Source: Propionibacterium sp. oral taxon 192 str. F0372 (GTDB lineage Bacteria; Actinomycetota; Actinomycetes; Propionibacteriales; Propionibacteriaceae). From it: a stretch of DNA of 64,000 nt. The position numbers and the translations under genes are program-made. Below the pieces are notes generated by a model. That model was given only the letters and a program-made list of their open reading frames with translations. It was not told where the DNA came from and searched no databases. Position 1 is the stretch's first letter; the number at the start of each line of letters is the position of its first letter. Positions 55,467 to 63,965 of this stretch are shown piece after piece. The DNA lies in assembly GCF_000413315.1 (NCBI RefSeq), contig NZ_KE340297.1:2178581-2242580 (forward strand). Reading direction: 5' to 3'.

Positions 55467-55472
55467 TAGCGT
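55467..55472 (+). promoter_or_regulatory. -10 box of a probable leaderless trmO transcript
   Basis: TAGCGT is followed by GCACCGC and the ATG of trmO. Confidence 0.45.
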
Positions 55473-55479
55473 GCACCGC

Positions 55480-56154
55480 ATGCACATGGAACCGATCGCC
55501 CATATAGCGACACCGTTCGCCACCAAGTTCGGCGTACCTCGTCAGGCGGGTCTTGCTCCCAGTACTCCCGGTCGGGTGGTTCTCGCCCACGGATTCCGCG
55601 ACCCGGACATTGTGCGTGGCTTGGAGGGATTTAGCCACATCTGGTTGATCTGGTATTTCTCGGCCAACTCTCATGGTTCCTGGCACCCGACGGTACGGCC
55701 TCCGCGCCTTGGTGGTAACCAGCGTCTCGGGGTGTTCGCTACCCGGTCCCCCTTCCGGCCCAATCCGATCGGTTTGTCTTGCGTGCGGTTGCTCTCGGTA
55801 GATATTGATCCCGATCTGGGTCCGGTGCTCGATGTCAGTGGCGCCGATCTGGTCGACGGTACCCCGATCCTGGACATTAAGCCCTATGTGGCCCCCGACG
55901 TGCATCCCGAGGCGAATTTCGGTTTTACCGATGAACATCAGCCTCGGCAGTTGGCGGTGGTGGTTCCCGATGAGTTAGCTGCTGTGGTGGGCCCTGAGTT
56001 GTTGCCCGCTTTGGTGCAGGTGCTGGGTCTTGATCCACGACCTGCCTACCAGCATGATCCGGAGCGCAGCTATGGGGTCGTATTCGCCGGAATGGACGTC
56101 CGCTTCCGGGTGAACGATGCAACACTCACCGTCACCGAGGTCCTGTTGCCGTGA
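55480..56154 (+). CDS. trmO: TrmO-type tRNA m6t6A37 methyltransferase
   Basis: TrmO (formerly TsaA/YaeB) methylates the t6A37 base of tRNA-Thr with AdoMet. The 224 aa protein has ATPFATKFGVPRQAGLAPS, GLEGFSHIWLIWYF, GVFATRSPFRPNPIGLSCVRLL and GTPILDIKPY, the order of the family's beta-barrel, and a C-terminal part as in E. coli TrmO (235 aa). ATG 55480 follows the -10 box by seven bases; ATG 55486 is an alternative. Confidence 0.9.
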   Translation: MHMEPIAHIATPFATKFGVPRQAGLAPSTPGRVVLAHGFRDPDIVRGLEGFSHIWLIWYFSANSHGSWHPTVRPPRLGGNQRLGVFATRSPFRPNPIGLSCVRLLSVDIDPDLGPVLDVSGADLVDGTPILDIKPYVAPDVHPEANFGFTDEHQPRQLAVVVPDELAAVVGPELLPALVQVLGLDPRPAYQHDPERSYGVVFAGMDVRFRVNDATLTVTEVLLP

Positions 56155-56205
56155 TGGAGACAACACACATTCGGAACTACTTGTTTGATCTGAAAAAATA
56201 GTCCC

Positions 56206-56982
56206 GTGTCGACCATCATCTTCTTCCATGCCCATCCCGACGACGAGGCATCCTCGACCTCAGGAACCATGATGAAAGCCGTAGCTGCTGGTCATCGGGT
56301 GGTTGTGGTCTACGCCACCGACGGTGCCCACGGCAATGTGCCGACTGATCTGGGTGAGATCGAGACCGTCGAGCAGCGTCGTCAGACCGAGGCGCTGGCC
56401 GCGGCCGAGGTGGTGGGCACCACTCGGGTGGTTTTCCTGGGTTTTCGTGATTCCGGGATGACCGGCTGGTCGCAGAACGAGGATCCGGACTCCTTCCATC
56501 TGGCCGAAGTGGACGAGGCGGCTCGCCGACTGGCCGTGCTCCTCGACGATGAGCAGGCCGATGTACTCGTTGGCTACGACTGGCATGGTTCCTACGGACA
56601 CCCCGACCACGTCAAGGTGCATGCCGTCACCTACCGGGCCGCAGAGCTGGCCCGGCGCACTCCGCGGGTGCTGGAGTCGACGCACAACACCGACGCCATC
56701 GCATCAGATTTGATCAATGAGTTGATGGATGTGCCCGAGGGCGAGCAGTGGCTGGGCGACGACGGGCTGCCGGTCGGCACGCCGGAAGCAGAGATCACCT
56801 GGCAGGTGGATGTGCGTGACCTCACCGACCGCAAGCGTCAGGCGTTGCGGGCCCACGCATCACAGAACGACGCATCCATGCTGGCCTCCCTGCCGTCCCC
56901 GGCATTTGAGGCCCTGCTGGGTTTCGAGTACTACATTGAGCGTGGCGTCGACGGGCCGATGCGCTGTGCCTGGCCCTTCTGA
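56206..56982 (+). CDS. PIG-L family N-deacetylase
   Basis: The 258 aa protein has the zinc motif HAHPDDE (residues 8-14) and the second metal His in YGHPDHVKVH. In actinobacteria the family includes MshB and Mca of mycothiol metabolism, but the spacing and length (about 290-300 in those) do not allow that call. The GTG start has no ribosome site; an A-rich stretch is just upstream. It converges with the P450 gene. Confidence 0.85.
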   Translation: MSTIIFFHAHPDDEASSTSGTMMKAVAAGHRVVVVYATDGAHGNVPTDLGEIETVEQRRQTEALAAAEVVGTTRVVFLGFRDSGMTGWSQNEDPDSFHLAEVDEAARRLAVLLDDEQADVLVGYDWHGSYGHPDHVKVHAVTYRAAELARRTPRVLESTHNTDAIASDLINELMDVPEGEQWLGDDGLPVGTPEAEITWQVDVRDLTDRKRQALRAHASQNDASMLASLPSPAFEALLGFEYYIERGVDGPMRCAWPF

Positions 56983-57024
56983 GGCTGAGGCTGCGCATCG
57001 ACAAAAATTGAGCATGACGACAGC

Positions 57025-58167
57025 TCAGCCCAGCACCACCCATACCTGGCGGTATCCGCCGACCGGTGAGATCTCCCGTTCCCCAGTCATCTTTGGGGCA
57101 ATGGACAGTGTGGATCTGTCATTCATCAGGGCTTTCACGACGGCCCTCAGCTCCATGGTGGACAGCAGCCGTCCCGGGCAAGCGTGACGACCGATGCCGT
57201 AGACCAGATTGTGCGGGCGGTTCTTCTCGGGATCGAAAGCAGCCGGATCACCGAAACGCTGTTCGTCCCGGTTCGCCGAGGTCCAGTTGAGTCGCACGAT
57301 CTCCCCGGTCCCAATCTCGATGCCGTCGAGGTTCACCGGGCAGGTGGTTCGTCTGCGGTTGGTGACGAACGGATCGTCGATGCGCAAGATTTCATCAATG
57401 ATGGCGTCGATCTCCTCGTCGCTCGCATCTTTGGAGCGCAGGCGCTCTTGGATGTGCGGGGCACGGGCCAGGAAATCGACGACGCACCCCACGCACAACG
57501 CCATTGAACTGAGATCTCCCCCGGTCCAGTTGCGCAGGATTGACACGAGCTCAGTCTCGCTAAGTTCCCTACCCAGGCTGCGATCGGCGACGAGTTGTGC
57601 GGTGACATCGTTGTGGCCGGAGCCGGTCATCCTGGGCTCCAGTACCTCACGGATCATCGCATCAAAGTCGGCGGCCACCTGAGCCGTGCGTTTCCGGTCG
57701 CCGGAACGGGTGGCGTCGTTGTTCTCCTGCACCCAGTCGAGCAGGCGTGGCTCCATTTCCTGTGGCCAACCCAGCCACGCGGTCATTGCCCGCACTGCGA
57801 AATGCGCTCCTAGCTCATTCACCGCATCAAAAGGTTCGCCCTTCGGCAGTGAGGCCACCATGTCGTGGGCGATCTTCTCGAAGGACGCTGCATGCGGTGC
57901 TAGGGCATCCGCGGACAGGTAGGCGTCGATCAACGCACGGGCGGCAGTGTGCTTCTCCCCATCAAGACCGTTGGGAATCTGCTGGTGGGCGGACACCGCG
58001 CTGGAGAAGGTGATGTCATCGGTTGCTGCTGCGACTACGTCTCGGTGGCGCAGAAGTATCCACTCCCCCTTGGAATTGCGGACCACAGCGTTGTCGGGGC
58101 GCAGAGCGTCGGTAAGTGCTCTCTCATCGGCGCCACTGAAATCGATGATTGGAAGAGTGTCGGTCAT
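57025..58167 (-). CDS. Cytochrome P450
   Basis: A haem-thiolate monooxygenase. The 380 aa protein has an I-helix WTGGDLSSMA (GGDLSS instead of the common AGxxT), the K-helix EILR, and the haem-binding segment YGIGRHACPG with the axial Cys330. No redox partner (ferredoxin or reductase) is adjacent. ATG 58167 has GAAGGAGA upstream. It is 51 bases downstream of the M20 peptidase gene on the same strand, possibly one operon. Substrate unknown. Confidence 0.9.
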   Translation of the reverse strand: MTDTLPIIDFSGADERALTDALRPDNAVVRNSKGEWILLRHRDVVAAATDDITFSSAVSAHQQIPNGLDGEKHTAARALIDAYLSADALAPHAASFEKIAHDMVASLPKGEPFDAVNELGAHFAVRAMTAWLGWPQEMEPRLLDWVQENNDATRSGDRKRTAQVAADFDAMIREVLEPRMTGSGHNDVTAQLVADRSLGRELSETELVSILRNWTGGDLSSMALCVGCVVDFLARAPHIQERLRSKDASDEEIDAIIDEILRIDDPFVTNRRRTTCPVNLDGIEIGTGEIVRLNWTSANRDEQRFGDPAAFDPEKNRPHNLVYGIGRHACPGRLLSTMELRAVVKALMNDRSTLSIAPKMTGEREISPVGGYRQVWVVLG

Positions 58168-58218
58168 CGTGTCTCCTTCATGGTTTCTCCTTGAATTCCC
58201 GTGGCCGCGGTTGTGGGC

Positions 58219-59538
58219 TCAGCAGATCGACAGCAACCGGTGCAGTACTCGAGTACCGAACTCCACTGCGGTGACCGGCACCCGTTCGTCGATGCCGTGG
58301 AAGAGCTCGGCGAAGGCGAGGTCTGGGGGCAGCTGTAATGGGGCGAATCCGTAGCCGGCGATTCCGAGCCGAGCCAGGTGTTTGTTGTCGGTGGAGGCTG
58401 ACAGGCAGTACGGCAATAGTTCGGCGCCCGGGTCCTCGGCTGCGATGGCCTCGGCCATCGCAGCCACCAGCGGAACTTGTCGGGGTGAGTCGAGGGGATC
58501 GACTTGCTGGTCCACGATCACCTCGACGTGTTCTCCGGCCAGTTCCCGCACAGTGCGCATCATCGCATCCCGGTGCCCAGGCAGGAATCGGCAGTCGATG
58601 TGGGCCATAGCTTCGGCGGGCACCACATTGTTCTTGAATCCAGCATCAAGTCTTGTCAGGTTGACGGTGTCGCGAAGTGAACCCTCGACGAAGCTCCGAG
58701 CGCCGGGCATCATATCGAGCACGGTGGGCAGGTCGGTGTGGGCATCGATTCCGGTGATCCGATGGATGCCGCTGAACAAGGCATCCACGCTGGCGACGAA
58801 TTCCCGGTCCCATTCGTGATCGTTGATCCGGGTGATCGCCTCGGCCAGCCGCACGATCGCATTGGCGTTGTTGGGCAGGGAACCGTGCCCGGGACGTCCC
58901 GTGGCCCGCAGTCGGGCCCAGGCGAAACCACGTTCGGCGGTTTGCAGTAAGTAAGCACGTCGGCTGCCGTTTCCGTCCCGGGTGGGCAGGGTAATCGAGT
59001 AGCCACCGACTTCGGAGATCGCCTCGGTGCATCCGGCAAACAGTTCCGGATGGTTCTCCACGCACCACGCTGCTCCCCAGGTGCCACCCTGTTCCTCGTC
59101 GGCGAAGAAGGCGAAGACAATGTCGCGGGGTGGGACGATCTTCTCCCGGGCGATGTGCAGCAGATTGGCCAGGATCATGGCGTCCATGGATTTCATGTCC
59201 ACCGCTCCCCTGCCCCAGATCTGTCCGTCGTGGATCTCACCACTGAATGGGTCATGGGTCCATTCCTGGGCGACAGCCGGAACGACGTCCAAGTGGCCGT
59301 GCAGTACCAGGCCATCACGCTGGTGGTCCGCTCCGGAAATGCGTACGATGACCGAGACCCTGCCGGGGTCCGGTTCGAAGACCTGAGGCTCGAGGCCCAC
59401 CCCGCGCAGCAGATCAATGACGTAACCGGCGGCCTGGGTGTCCTGGCCAGGGTGGTCGTGTCCGTGGTTCGAGGTGTCGAAGCGGATCAACTCTCGGGTA
59501 ATCCGGACAGCTTCGGCTGCGATCGATTCGACATCCAC
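58219..59538 (-). CDS. M20-family metallopeptidase
   Basis: The 439 aa protein has the two-metal peptidase motifs: LHGHLDVVPA (metal His-Asp), GRGAVDMKSM (bridging Asp), DEEQGGTWG (Glu-Glu), the dimerisation region (ATGRPGHGSLP) and a late ELFHGIDERVP His. Family members hydrolyse dipeptides or acylated amino acids in the cytoplasm. I chose GTG 59538 because GAGGAG stands just upstream; ATG 59550 and longer readings are less likely. Confidence 0.88.
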   Translation of the reverse strand: MDVESIAAEAVRITRELIRFDTSNHGHDHPGQDTQAAGYVIDLLRGVGLEPQVFEPDPGRVSVIVRISGADHQRDGLVLHGHLDVVPAVAQEWTHDPFSGEIHDGQIWGRGAVDMKSMDAMILANLLHIAREKIVPPRDIVFAFFADEEQGGTWGAAWCVENHPELFAGCTEAISEVGGYSITLPTRDGNGSRRAYLLQTAERGFAWARLRATGRPGHGSLPNNANAIVRLAEAITRINDHEWDREFVASVDALFSGIHRITGIDAHTDLPTVLDMMPGARSFVEGSLRDTVNLTRLDAGFKNNVVPAEAMAHIDCRFLPGHRDAMMRTVRELAGEHVEVIVDQQVDPLDSPRQVPLVAAMAEAIAAEDPGAELLPYCLSASTDNKHLARLGIAGYGFAPLQLPPDLAFAELFHGIDERVPVTAVEFGTRVLHRLLSIC

Positions 59539-59694
59539 AACGCTCCTCATTCCTGTTGGCAGCCTGGCGCGGGTGGGTCGGTTCATCTCGATCCTGCTAC
59601 TCACCAGTCGAGATATCGAACCGGATCGCCCACACACGGAATAATAGACAACGGATCCCCGTTGAGCGGGTGAAACCATCCGGAGGTGATGACA

Positions 59695-60618
59695 GTGTTC
59701 GATTCCGACTCCCTTTTCAAACCGACGCAGTACCCGGGCAACAGTGACGAGGACCCACAGGACGAGAAACCAACCTTGGTGATCACCATGGCCGGATACG
59801 GTGATGCCGGTCAAGCGCAACAGCTGATCAACAAGCGGCTGCTGGAGGGTTTCACCAATCACCGGATCGGCAGTTTCGACGTCGATCAACTGGTCGACTA
59901 CGCGGGCAGCCGTCCCCCGGTGATCTTCGACCACGACCATTTCCGCCAGTACGAGCCGCCGGAGATGACCTTGCACGAAGTACGGGATTCCGACGGACGA
60001 CGCTTCGTCCTGTTGAGCGGGCCAGAGCCGGCGTACCAGTGGGAGCGCCTGGCGCGGACCATCGACAAGGTGATGAACGATCTGGGCGCCAACCGGGCCG
60101 TGTTCTTGCAATCAATGCCTGCCCCGGCGCCGCACACCCGCCCGGTTTTCGTTTCTGGCTATGCATCTGACCCGAGCCTGTTGACCGAGGTGGACGGTAT
60201 TCCCGGAGCGTTCAAGATGGGTTCCACCTTCACAGCCATGCTATCGATCCGGCTCACCGAGCGCGGTAAGGATGTCATCGGACTGGTTGCGCATGTGCCG
60301 CATTACCTGTCGGAGAGCCCCTACCCGCAGGCGGCAATGGCCTTGTTGGAGAAGATCCGCCCGGTGAGCGGCTTGAATCTTCCCGCAGGGGATGCGTTGA
60401 TGCAGCAGTCCCGGCAGATCCATGAGTTGACCGAGGCCCAGGTGCGCGATTCCGAGGACGTCAAAGCCGTAGTCACCCAGCTGGAACAACAGTACGACCA
60501 CTGGATGTCGGAGCGGGCCATCAATCCGCGACCCGCGATCCCCAGTCCCGAAGAGATTGGTGCCGAAGTCGAGGAGTTTCTCAAAGGACTCGACCGTGAT
60601 GATCCGGGCAACCCCTGA
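59695..60618 (+). CDS. PAC2-family protein (second paralogue)
   Basis: The 307 aa protein shares the PAC2 core of the gene at 8527: VITMAGYGDAGQAQQ, FVLLSGPEPAYQWERL, VAHVPHYLSESPYPQAAMALLEKI, and an acidic C-terminus. It has an extra acidic Pro-rich N-terminus (about 1-25). GTG 59695 is eight bases after GGAGG; starts at 59686 and 59689 overlap that site. It is a possible partner of the core proteasome, but unproven. Confidence 0.83.
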   Translation: MFDSDSLFKPTQYPGNSDEDPQDEKPTLVITMAGYGDAGQAQQLINKRLLEGFTNHRIGSFDVDQLVDYAGSRPPVIFDHDHFRQYEPPEMTLHEVRDSDGRRFVLLSGPEPAYQWERLARTIDKVMNDLGANRAVFLQSMPAPAPHTRPVFVSGYASDPSLLTEVDGIPGAFKMGSTFTAMLSIRLTERGKDVIGLVAHVPHYLSESPYPQAAMALLEKIRPVSGLNLPAGDALMQQSRQIHELTEAQVRDSEDVKAVVTQLEQQYDHWMSERAINPRPAIPSPEEIGAEVEEFLKGLDRDDPGNP

Positions 60619-60827
60619 TGACTACCCGCCAGTGTGACCGCTGGGGTCCATACATGGGTAATCCGGTCACGTTGTTCATTGATACGCGGACCCAGCCCAA
60701 TTGGAAACTTCGTTGGCCTCAGATACGCGCCAATCACAGACTCTGGTAGTCGGCAATGTCGAGGCCTTACGGGCAAAGATCGTAGTGGTAGCCGCTCAAC
60801 AGCTCGGCGGTCTATCGGCTCGTCTAG

Positions 60828-61001
60828 GCCATGTCAAAGACCTGTCCGTGGTGCCTGCTGGTGCCCAGATAAGCGATGGAATCCTCGGGCGACGATCGCC
60901 TCTGCCTTGAAGGCCACAGCCGGGGCCGCGTTCCACACACAGACTCGCAGGATCTCGGTGAGGCAGTGCACATCAGGTTGATTCTGACAGTTGGTTCTCA
61001 T
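60828..61001 (-). pseudogene. Relic of an amylosucrase/GH13-type alpha-glucan enzyme
   Basis: The minus strand from 61001 reads [18 protein letters not shown] then [17 protein letters not shown], which matches the amylosucrase-like GH13 segment (IAAPAVxFKxEAIV). After a one-base shift it reads [19 protein letters not shown]-stop, which continues the same alignment. It is a short internal fragment of a roughly 600 aa enzyme with a frameshift and stops. The remaining DNA from 60619 to 60827 shows no convincing gene; weak traces of the same relic may extend to about 60740. Confidence 0.6.
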
Positions 61002-61023
61002 CTGCTTCCAAATGAAGGCGACG

Positions 61024-61386
61024 TCATCCCAACCGAAGCACCTCGACTTCCTCGTTGGTCAACCAGCACAGCAGGTCGACAGATTCGATGAGTACGTCGG
61101 AATTTGACCAGTCTAAATCCCAATGGGAGTCGTTGAAGATCATCCACACCAAGCCTGAGCCGGATCGTTTTTTAGGGGCAAAATCTGGGAAGATCTCCCA
61201 GGCTCTGTTACTAATGATGTGGCGTGGTGTGTTCATCGAACGTCCAGACGTAGTCATGGTATTTCTACTCCCCCGCCCCGGTCTCACCGACCAGTCCTGT
61301 CCTGCAGCTGCGTGGTTCGGCACAAGATCCATCTCCTTGTGGCGCGTAGCGACCCAGCGCAACTCCAGTGTTTCTTCTGGGATCAT
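61024..61386 (-). CDS. Orphan Trp-rich protein
   Basis: The 120 aa protein has an excellent AAGGAG eight bases before ATG 61386, so it is likely expressed. Visible segments: basic Thr/Ser-rich middle ([20 protein letters not shown]), [17 protein letters not shown], then [27 protein letters not shown] and an acidic end EEVEVLRLG. Six Trp residues, no signal peptide or membrane helix. I do not recognise it. It is divergent from sqdB. Confidence 0.6.
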   Translation of the reverse strand: MIPEETLELRWVATRHKEMDLVPNHAAAGQDWSVRPGRGSRNTMTTSGRSMNTPRHIISNRAWEIFPDFAPKKRSGSGLVWMIFNDSHWDLDWSNSDVLIESVDLLCWLTNEEVEVLRLG

Positions 61387-61621
61387 CGGTTGCTCTCCTT
61401 ACGCATCGCACCATCCGGTCCGGGCACATCGCCAAGCCACCGGTGACAGGCTATCGTCACGCACACAACGATCCGACTGTGGTCACGGTCCGAGCCCGAA
61501 GCAGACGGATTCGGCCTCCACGTCTGGTGGGTGAGCCTGTCCATGATGGTTACACCTGGTTTTCCCGCTACGCTGGCCCTGCGTCCATCGCCGGGCGCAG
61601 CAACGTGACATGGAGATGTTG

Positions 61622-62824
61622 ATGAAGGTTCTGGTTCTCGGTGGCGACGGTTTCTGCGGCTGGCCGGCGTCGCTGCACTTGTCGGATCGGGGCGATGCGG
61701 TGACGATCGTCGACAATTTCTCGCGTCGACGCATTGACGAGGAACTGGGAGCGCAGTCGTTGACCCCGATCCGTTCCATGGTCGAACGTCGTGCTGCCTG
61801 GAAGGAGCTCTCCGGCAAGCAAATTGATGTCGTCGAACTTGACGTCGCTCAAGACTACCAAGGGCTGAAGGAACTGCTCGACGAGGTACGCCCCGATGCC
61901 ATCGTCCACTACGCCGAACAGCGAGCCGCTCCCTATTCGATGAAATCGGCGAAGCACAAGCGTTACACCATCGACAACAACGTTAACGCCACTCATAACG
62001 TACTGTGTGCCATCGTGGACTCAGGCCAGGACATCCACTTAGTGCATCTTGGCACCATGGGGGTCTATGGTTATGGAACAGCCGGAATGGCGATCCCCGA
62101 GGGTTATCTTGAAGTGCGGATCCCTGTTACCACCGATGCGGTGGTCGAGACCGAGATCCTCTACCCCACCAATCCGGGGTCGATTTACCACATGACCAAA
62201 GTTTTGGATCAGTCAATGTTCGCTTATTATGCCAAAAACGACGAACTGCGCATCACTGACCTGCACCAGGGAATCGTTTGGGGCACTAATACGATCCAGA
62301 CCAATCTCGACGAGCGGCTGATCAACCGCTTCGACTATGACGGTGACTACGGCACGGTGCTCAACCGCTTTCTGATGCAAGCCGCAGTGGGATACCCGCT
62401 GACCGTGCATGGTACCGGCGGACAGACCCGGGCCTTCATACACATCCAGGACATGGTGCGTTGCGTGGCGATTGCTCTGGACAACCCGCCGCAGGTCGGG
62501 GAACGGGTGAAGATCTTCAACCAGATGACCGAGACTCACCGGGTGCGGGATCTGGCGAATCTGGTGGCCTCAATCACCGGGGCGAGCGTCGAAATGGTTC
62601 CCGATCCGCGTAAGGAAGCCCAGGAGAACGAACTGCTTGTGAACAACGACAACTTCCTGGGTTTGGGCTTGGAACCGATCACCCTCAATGAGGGGCTGCT
62701 CCGGGAAATCAACGAGACCGCGGCCAAATACGCCGACCGGGCTGATCACTCCCGGATTCCAGCACGTTCGGTGTGGACGGCTGCCCAACAGGCGGGGGTT
62801 CCGGCATCGGTGGAGGACCATTGA
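61622..62824 (+). CDS. sqdB: UDP-sulfoquinovose synthase (SqdB/SQD1)
   Basis: Makes UDP-sulfoquinovose from UDP-glucose and sulfite, the head-group donor of the sulfolipid SQDG. The 400 aa SDR-type protein opens VLVLGGDGFCGWPASLHL (the family's GGDGYCGW), has EQRAAPYSM, LGTMGVYG with Thr145, YHMTK with Tyr189/Lys193, HQGIVWG, and QAAVGYPLTVHGTGGQTRAFIHIQD, all as in plant and cyanobacterial SQD1. ATG 61622 has GGAG six bases before it. The SqdX-type glycosyltransferase follows four bases later, which supports a sulfolipid pathway. Confidence 0.9.
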   Translation: MKVLVLGGDGFCGWPASLHLSDRGDAVTIVDNFSRRRIDEELGAQSLTPIRSMVERRAAWKELSGKQIDVVELDVAQDYQGLKELLDEVRPDAIVHYAEQRAAPYSMKSAKHKRYTIDNNVNATHNVLCAIVDSGQDIHLVHLGTMGVYGYGTAGMAIPEGYLEVRIPVTTDAVVETEILYPTNPGSIYHMTKVLDQSMFAYYAKNDELRITDLHQGIVWGTNTIQTNLDERLINRFDYDGDYGTVLNRFLMQAAVGYPLTVHGTGGQTRAFIHIQDMVRCVAIALDNPPQVGERVKIFNQMTETHRVRDLANLVASITGASVEMVPDPRKEAQENELLVNNDNFLGLGLEPITLNEGLLREINETAAKYADRADHSRIPARSVWTAAQQAGVPASVEDH

Positions 62825-62828
62825 TACC

Positions 62829-63965
62829 GTGCGCATCGCACTGTTCACAGAGGTCTTCACCCCGAAGATCGACGGAGTGGTTACCCGGCTGTTGCGCACC
62901 CTCGATGCGCTAGCCGGGCTCGGTCACGAGGCACTGGTGTTCGCTCCTGGGAAGCCACCATGCGAGTACGCAGGCTTTGAGGTAGTCGCGGTCCGTGGAG
63001 TCAGTTTTCGACCTTGGTACCCAGAAATCACCGTTGCCCTGCCCACTCCCGCGATCGGTCGGCGTTTGGAACACTTCCGACCCGACGTGGTGCACGCATT
63101 GAATCCCGCTTGGTTGACCGGATACGGCGTGCTTGCCGCACACAGGCGTCGACTGCCCCTGCTGGCTAGTCTGCACACCCAGCTTGCCGCCTACACCGCG
63201 GACCTACATTTGTCAGCACTCACCCCGATTGCCGACAGATGGGTCACTACCTTGCACAATATGGCGCAGGTGAACCTGTGCACCTCCCCGCAGATGGTGG
63301 AGCGGGCTCACTCGATGGGCATCCAACGAGTTAGCCTGTGGCCCAAAGCCGTTGATACCCATGCCTTCCGACCCGATGCCTATACCACCCGGATGCGCAC
63401 ATTACTCACCAACGGCCATCCTGAGGCTCCGCTGGCGGTCTACGTCGGGCGGCTGTCGCCCGAGAAGAATCTGGACGATCTGTTGGAGGCCGCGCGTACT
63501 CTGCCCGGGGTGCGGTTCGCCTTCGTCGGTTCCGGGCCTGCAGCCGAGCATCTGGCCTCGCTGTATGCAGGTACCAATACCGTGTTCACCGGCTACCTGC
63601 ACGGCGAGGAATTGGCCGCAGCCTATGCTGCGGCCGACATCTTCTGTTTCCCATCCACGACCGAGACCCTAGGCCTAGCAGGGTTGGAGGCAATGGCCTC
63701 CGGGACGCCAGTCGTCGGTGCCGATGCAGGTGGTATCCCCCACTTGTTCCACGACGGGATCGAAGGCTTTCTCGTCACCCCGCATGATCGTGGTGGCTTC
63801 TCCCGCAGGATCGCTGAACTCGCTGATGACCCTGGGCTACGTTCCCGCATGGGGCAAGCCGCCCGCGCAGAGGCTGAGAAGCATTCATGGATCTCTGCCA
63901 CCTGCCGCCTCGTCGAGTTCTACGAGCAAGCTGTGGCAACCATGGGGACCTCAGGCACTCGATGA
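62829..63965 (+). CDS. sqdX: SqdX-type sulfolipid glycosyltransferase (GT4)
   Basis: Transfers sulfoquinovose from UDP-sulfoquinovose to diacylglycerol. The 378 aa GT-B protein has the SqdX-like opening RIALFTEVFTPKIDGVVTRL, HALNPAW, AQVNLCTSPQMVERAHSMGIQ with SLWPKAVDTHAF, VGRLSPEKNL, AGTNTVFTGYLHGEELAAAYA and the donor motif STTETLGLAGLEAM (EX7E). GTG 62829 is four bases after the sqdB stop. Without sqdB as neighbour, MgtA/PimB-like mannosyltransferases would be the alternative call. Confidence 0.83.
   Translation: MRIALFTEVFTPKIDGVVTRLLRTLDALAGLGHEALVFAPGKPPCEYAGFEVVAVRGVSFRPWYPEITVALPTPAIGRRLEHFRPDVVHALNPAWLTGYGVLAAHRRRLPLLASLHTQLAAYTADLHLSALTPIADRWVTTLHNMAQVNLCTSPQMVERAHSMGIQRVSLWPKAVDTHAFRPDAYTTRMRTLLTNGHPEAPLAVYVGRLSPEKNLDDLLEAARTLPGVRFAFVGSGPAAEHLASLYAGTNTVFTGYLHGEELAAAYAAADIFCFPSTTETLGLAGLEAMASGTPVVGADAGGIPHLFHDGIEGFLVTPHDRGGFSRRIAELADDPGLRSRMGQAARAEAEKHSWISATCRLVEFYEQAVATMGTSGTR

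Noticed and set aside
54991-55479. Upstream extension of the TrmO reading frame
   Set aside because: It is antisense to the DUF1846 gene; TrmO homology begins at 55480, seven bases after a -10 box.
59550-60111. Minus-strand upstream extension of the M20 peptidase
   Set aside because: The extension is antisense to the second PAC2 gene and unlike any M20 N-terminus; a GTG with GAGGAG at 59538 explains the start.
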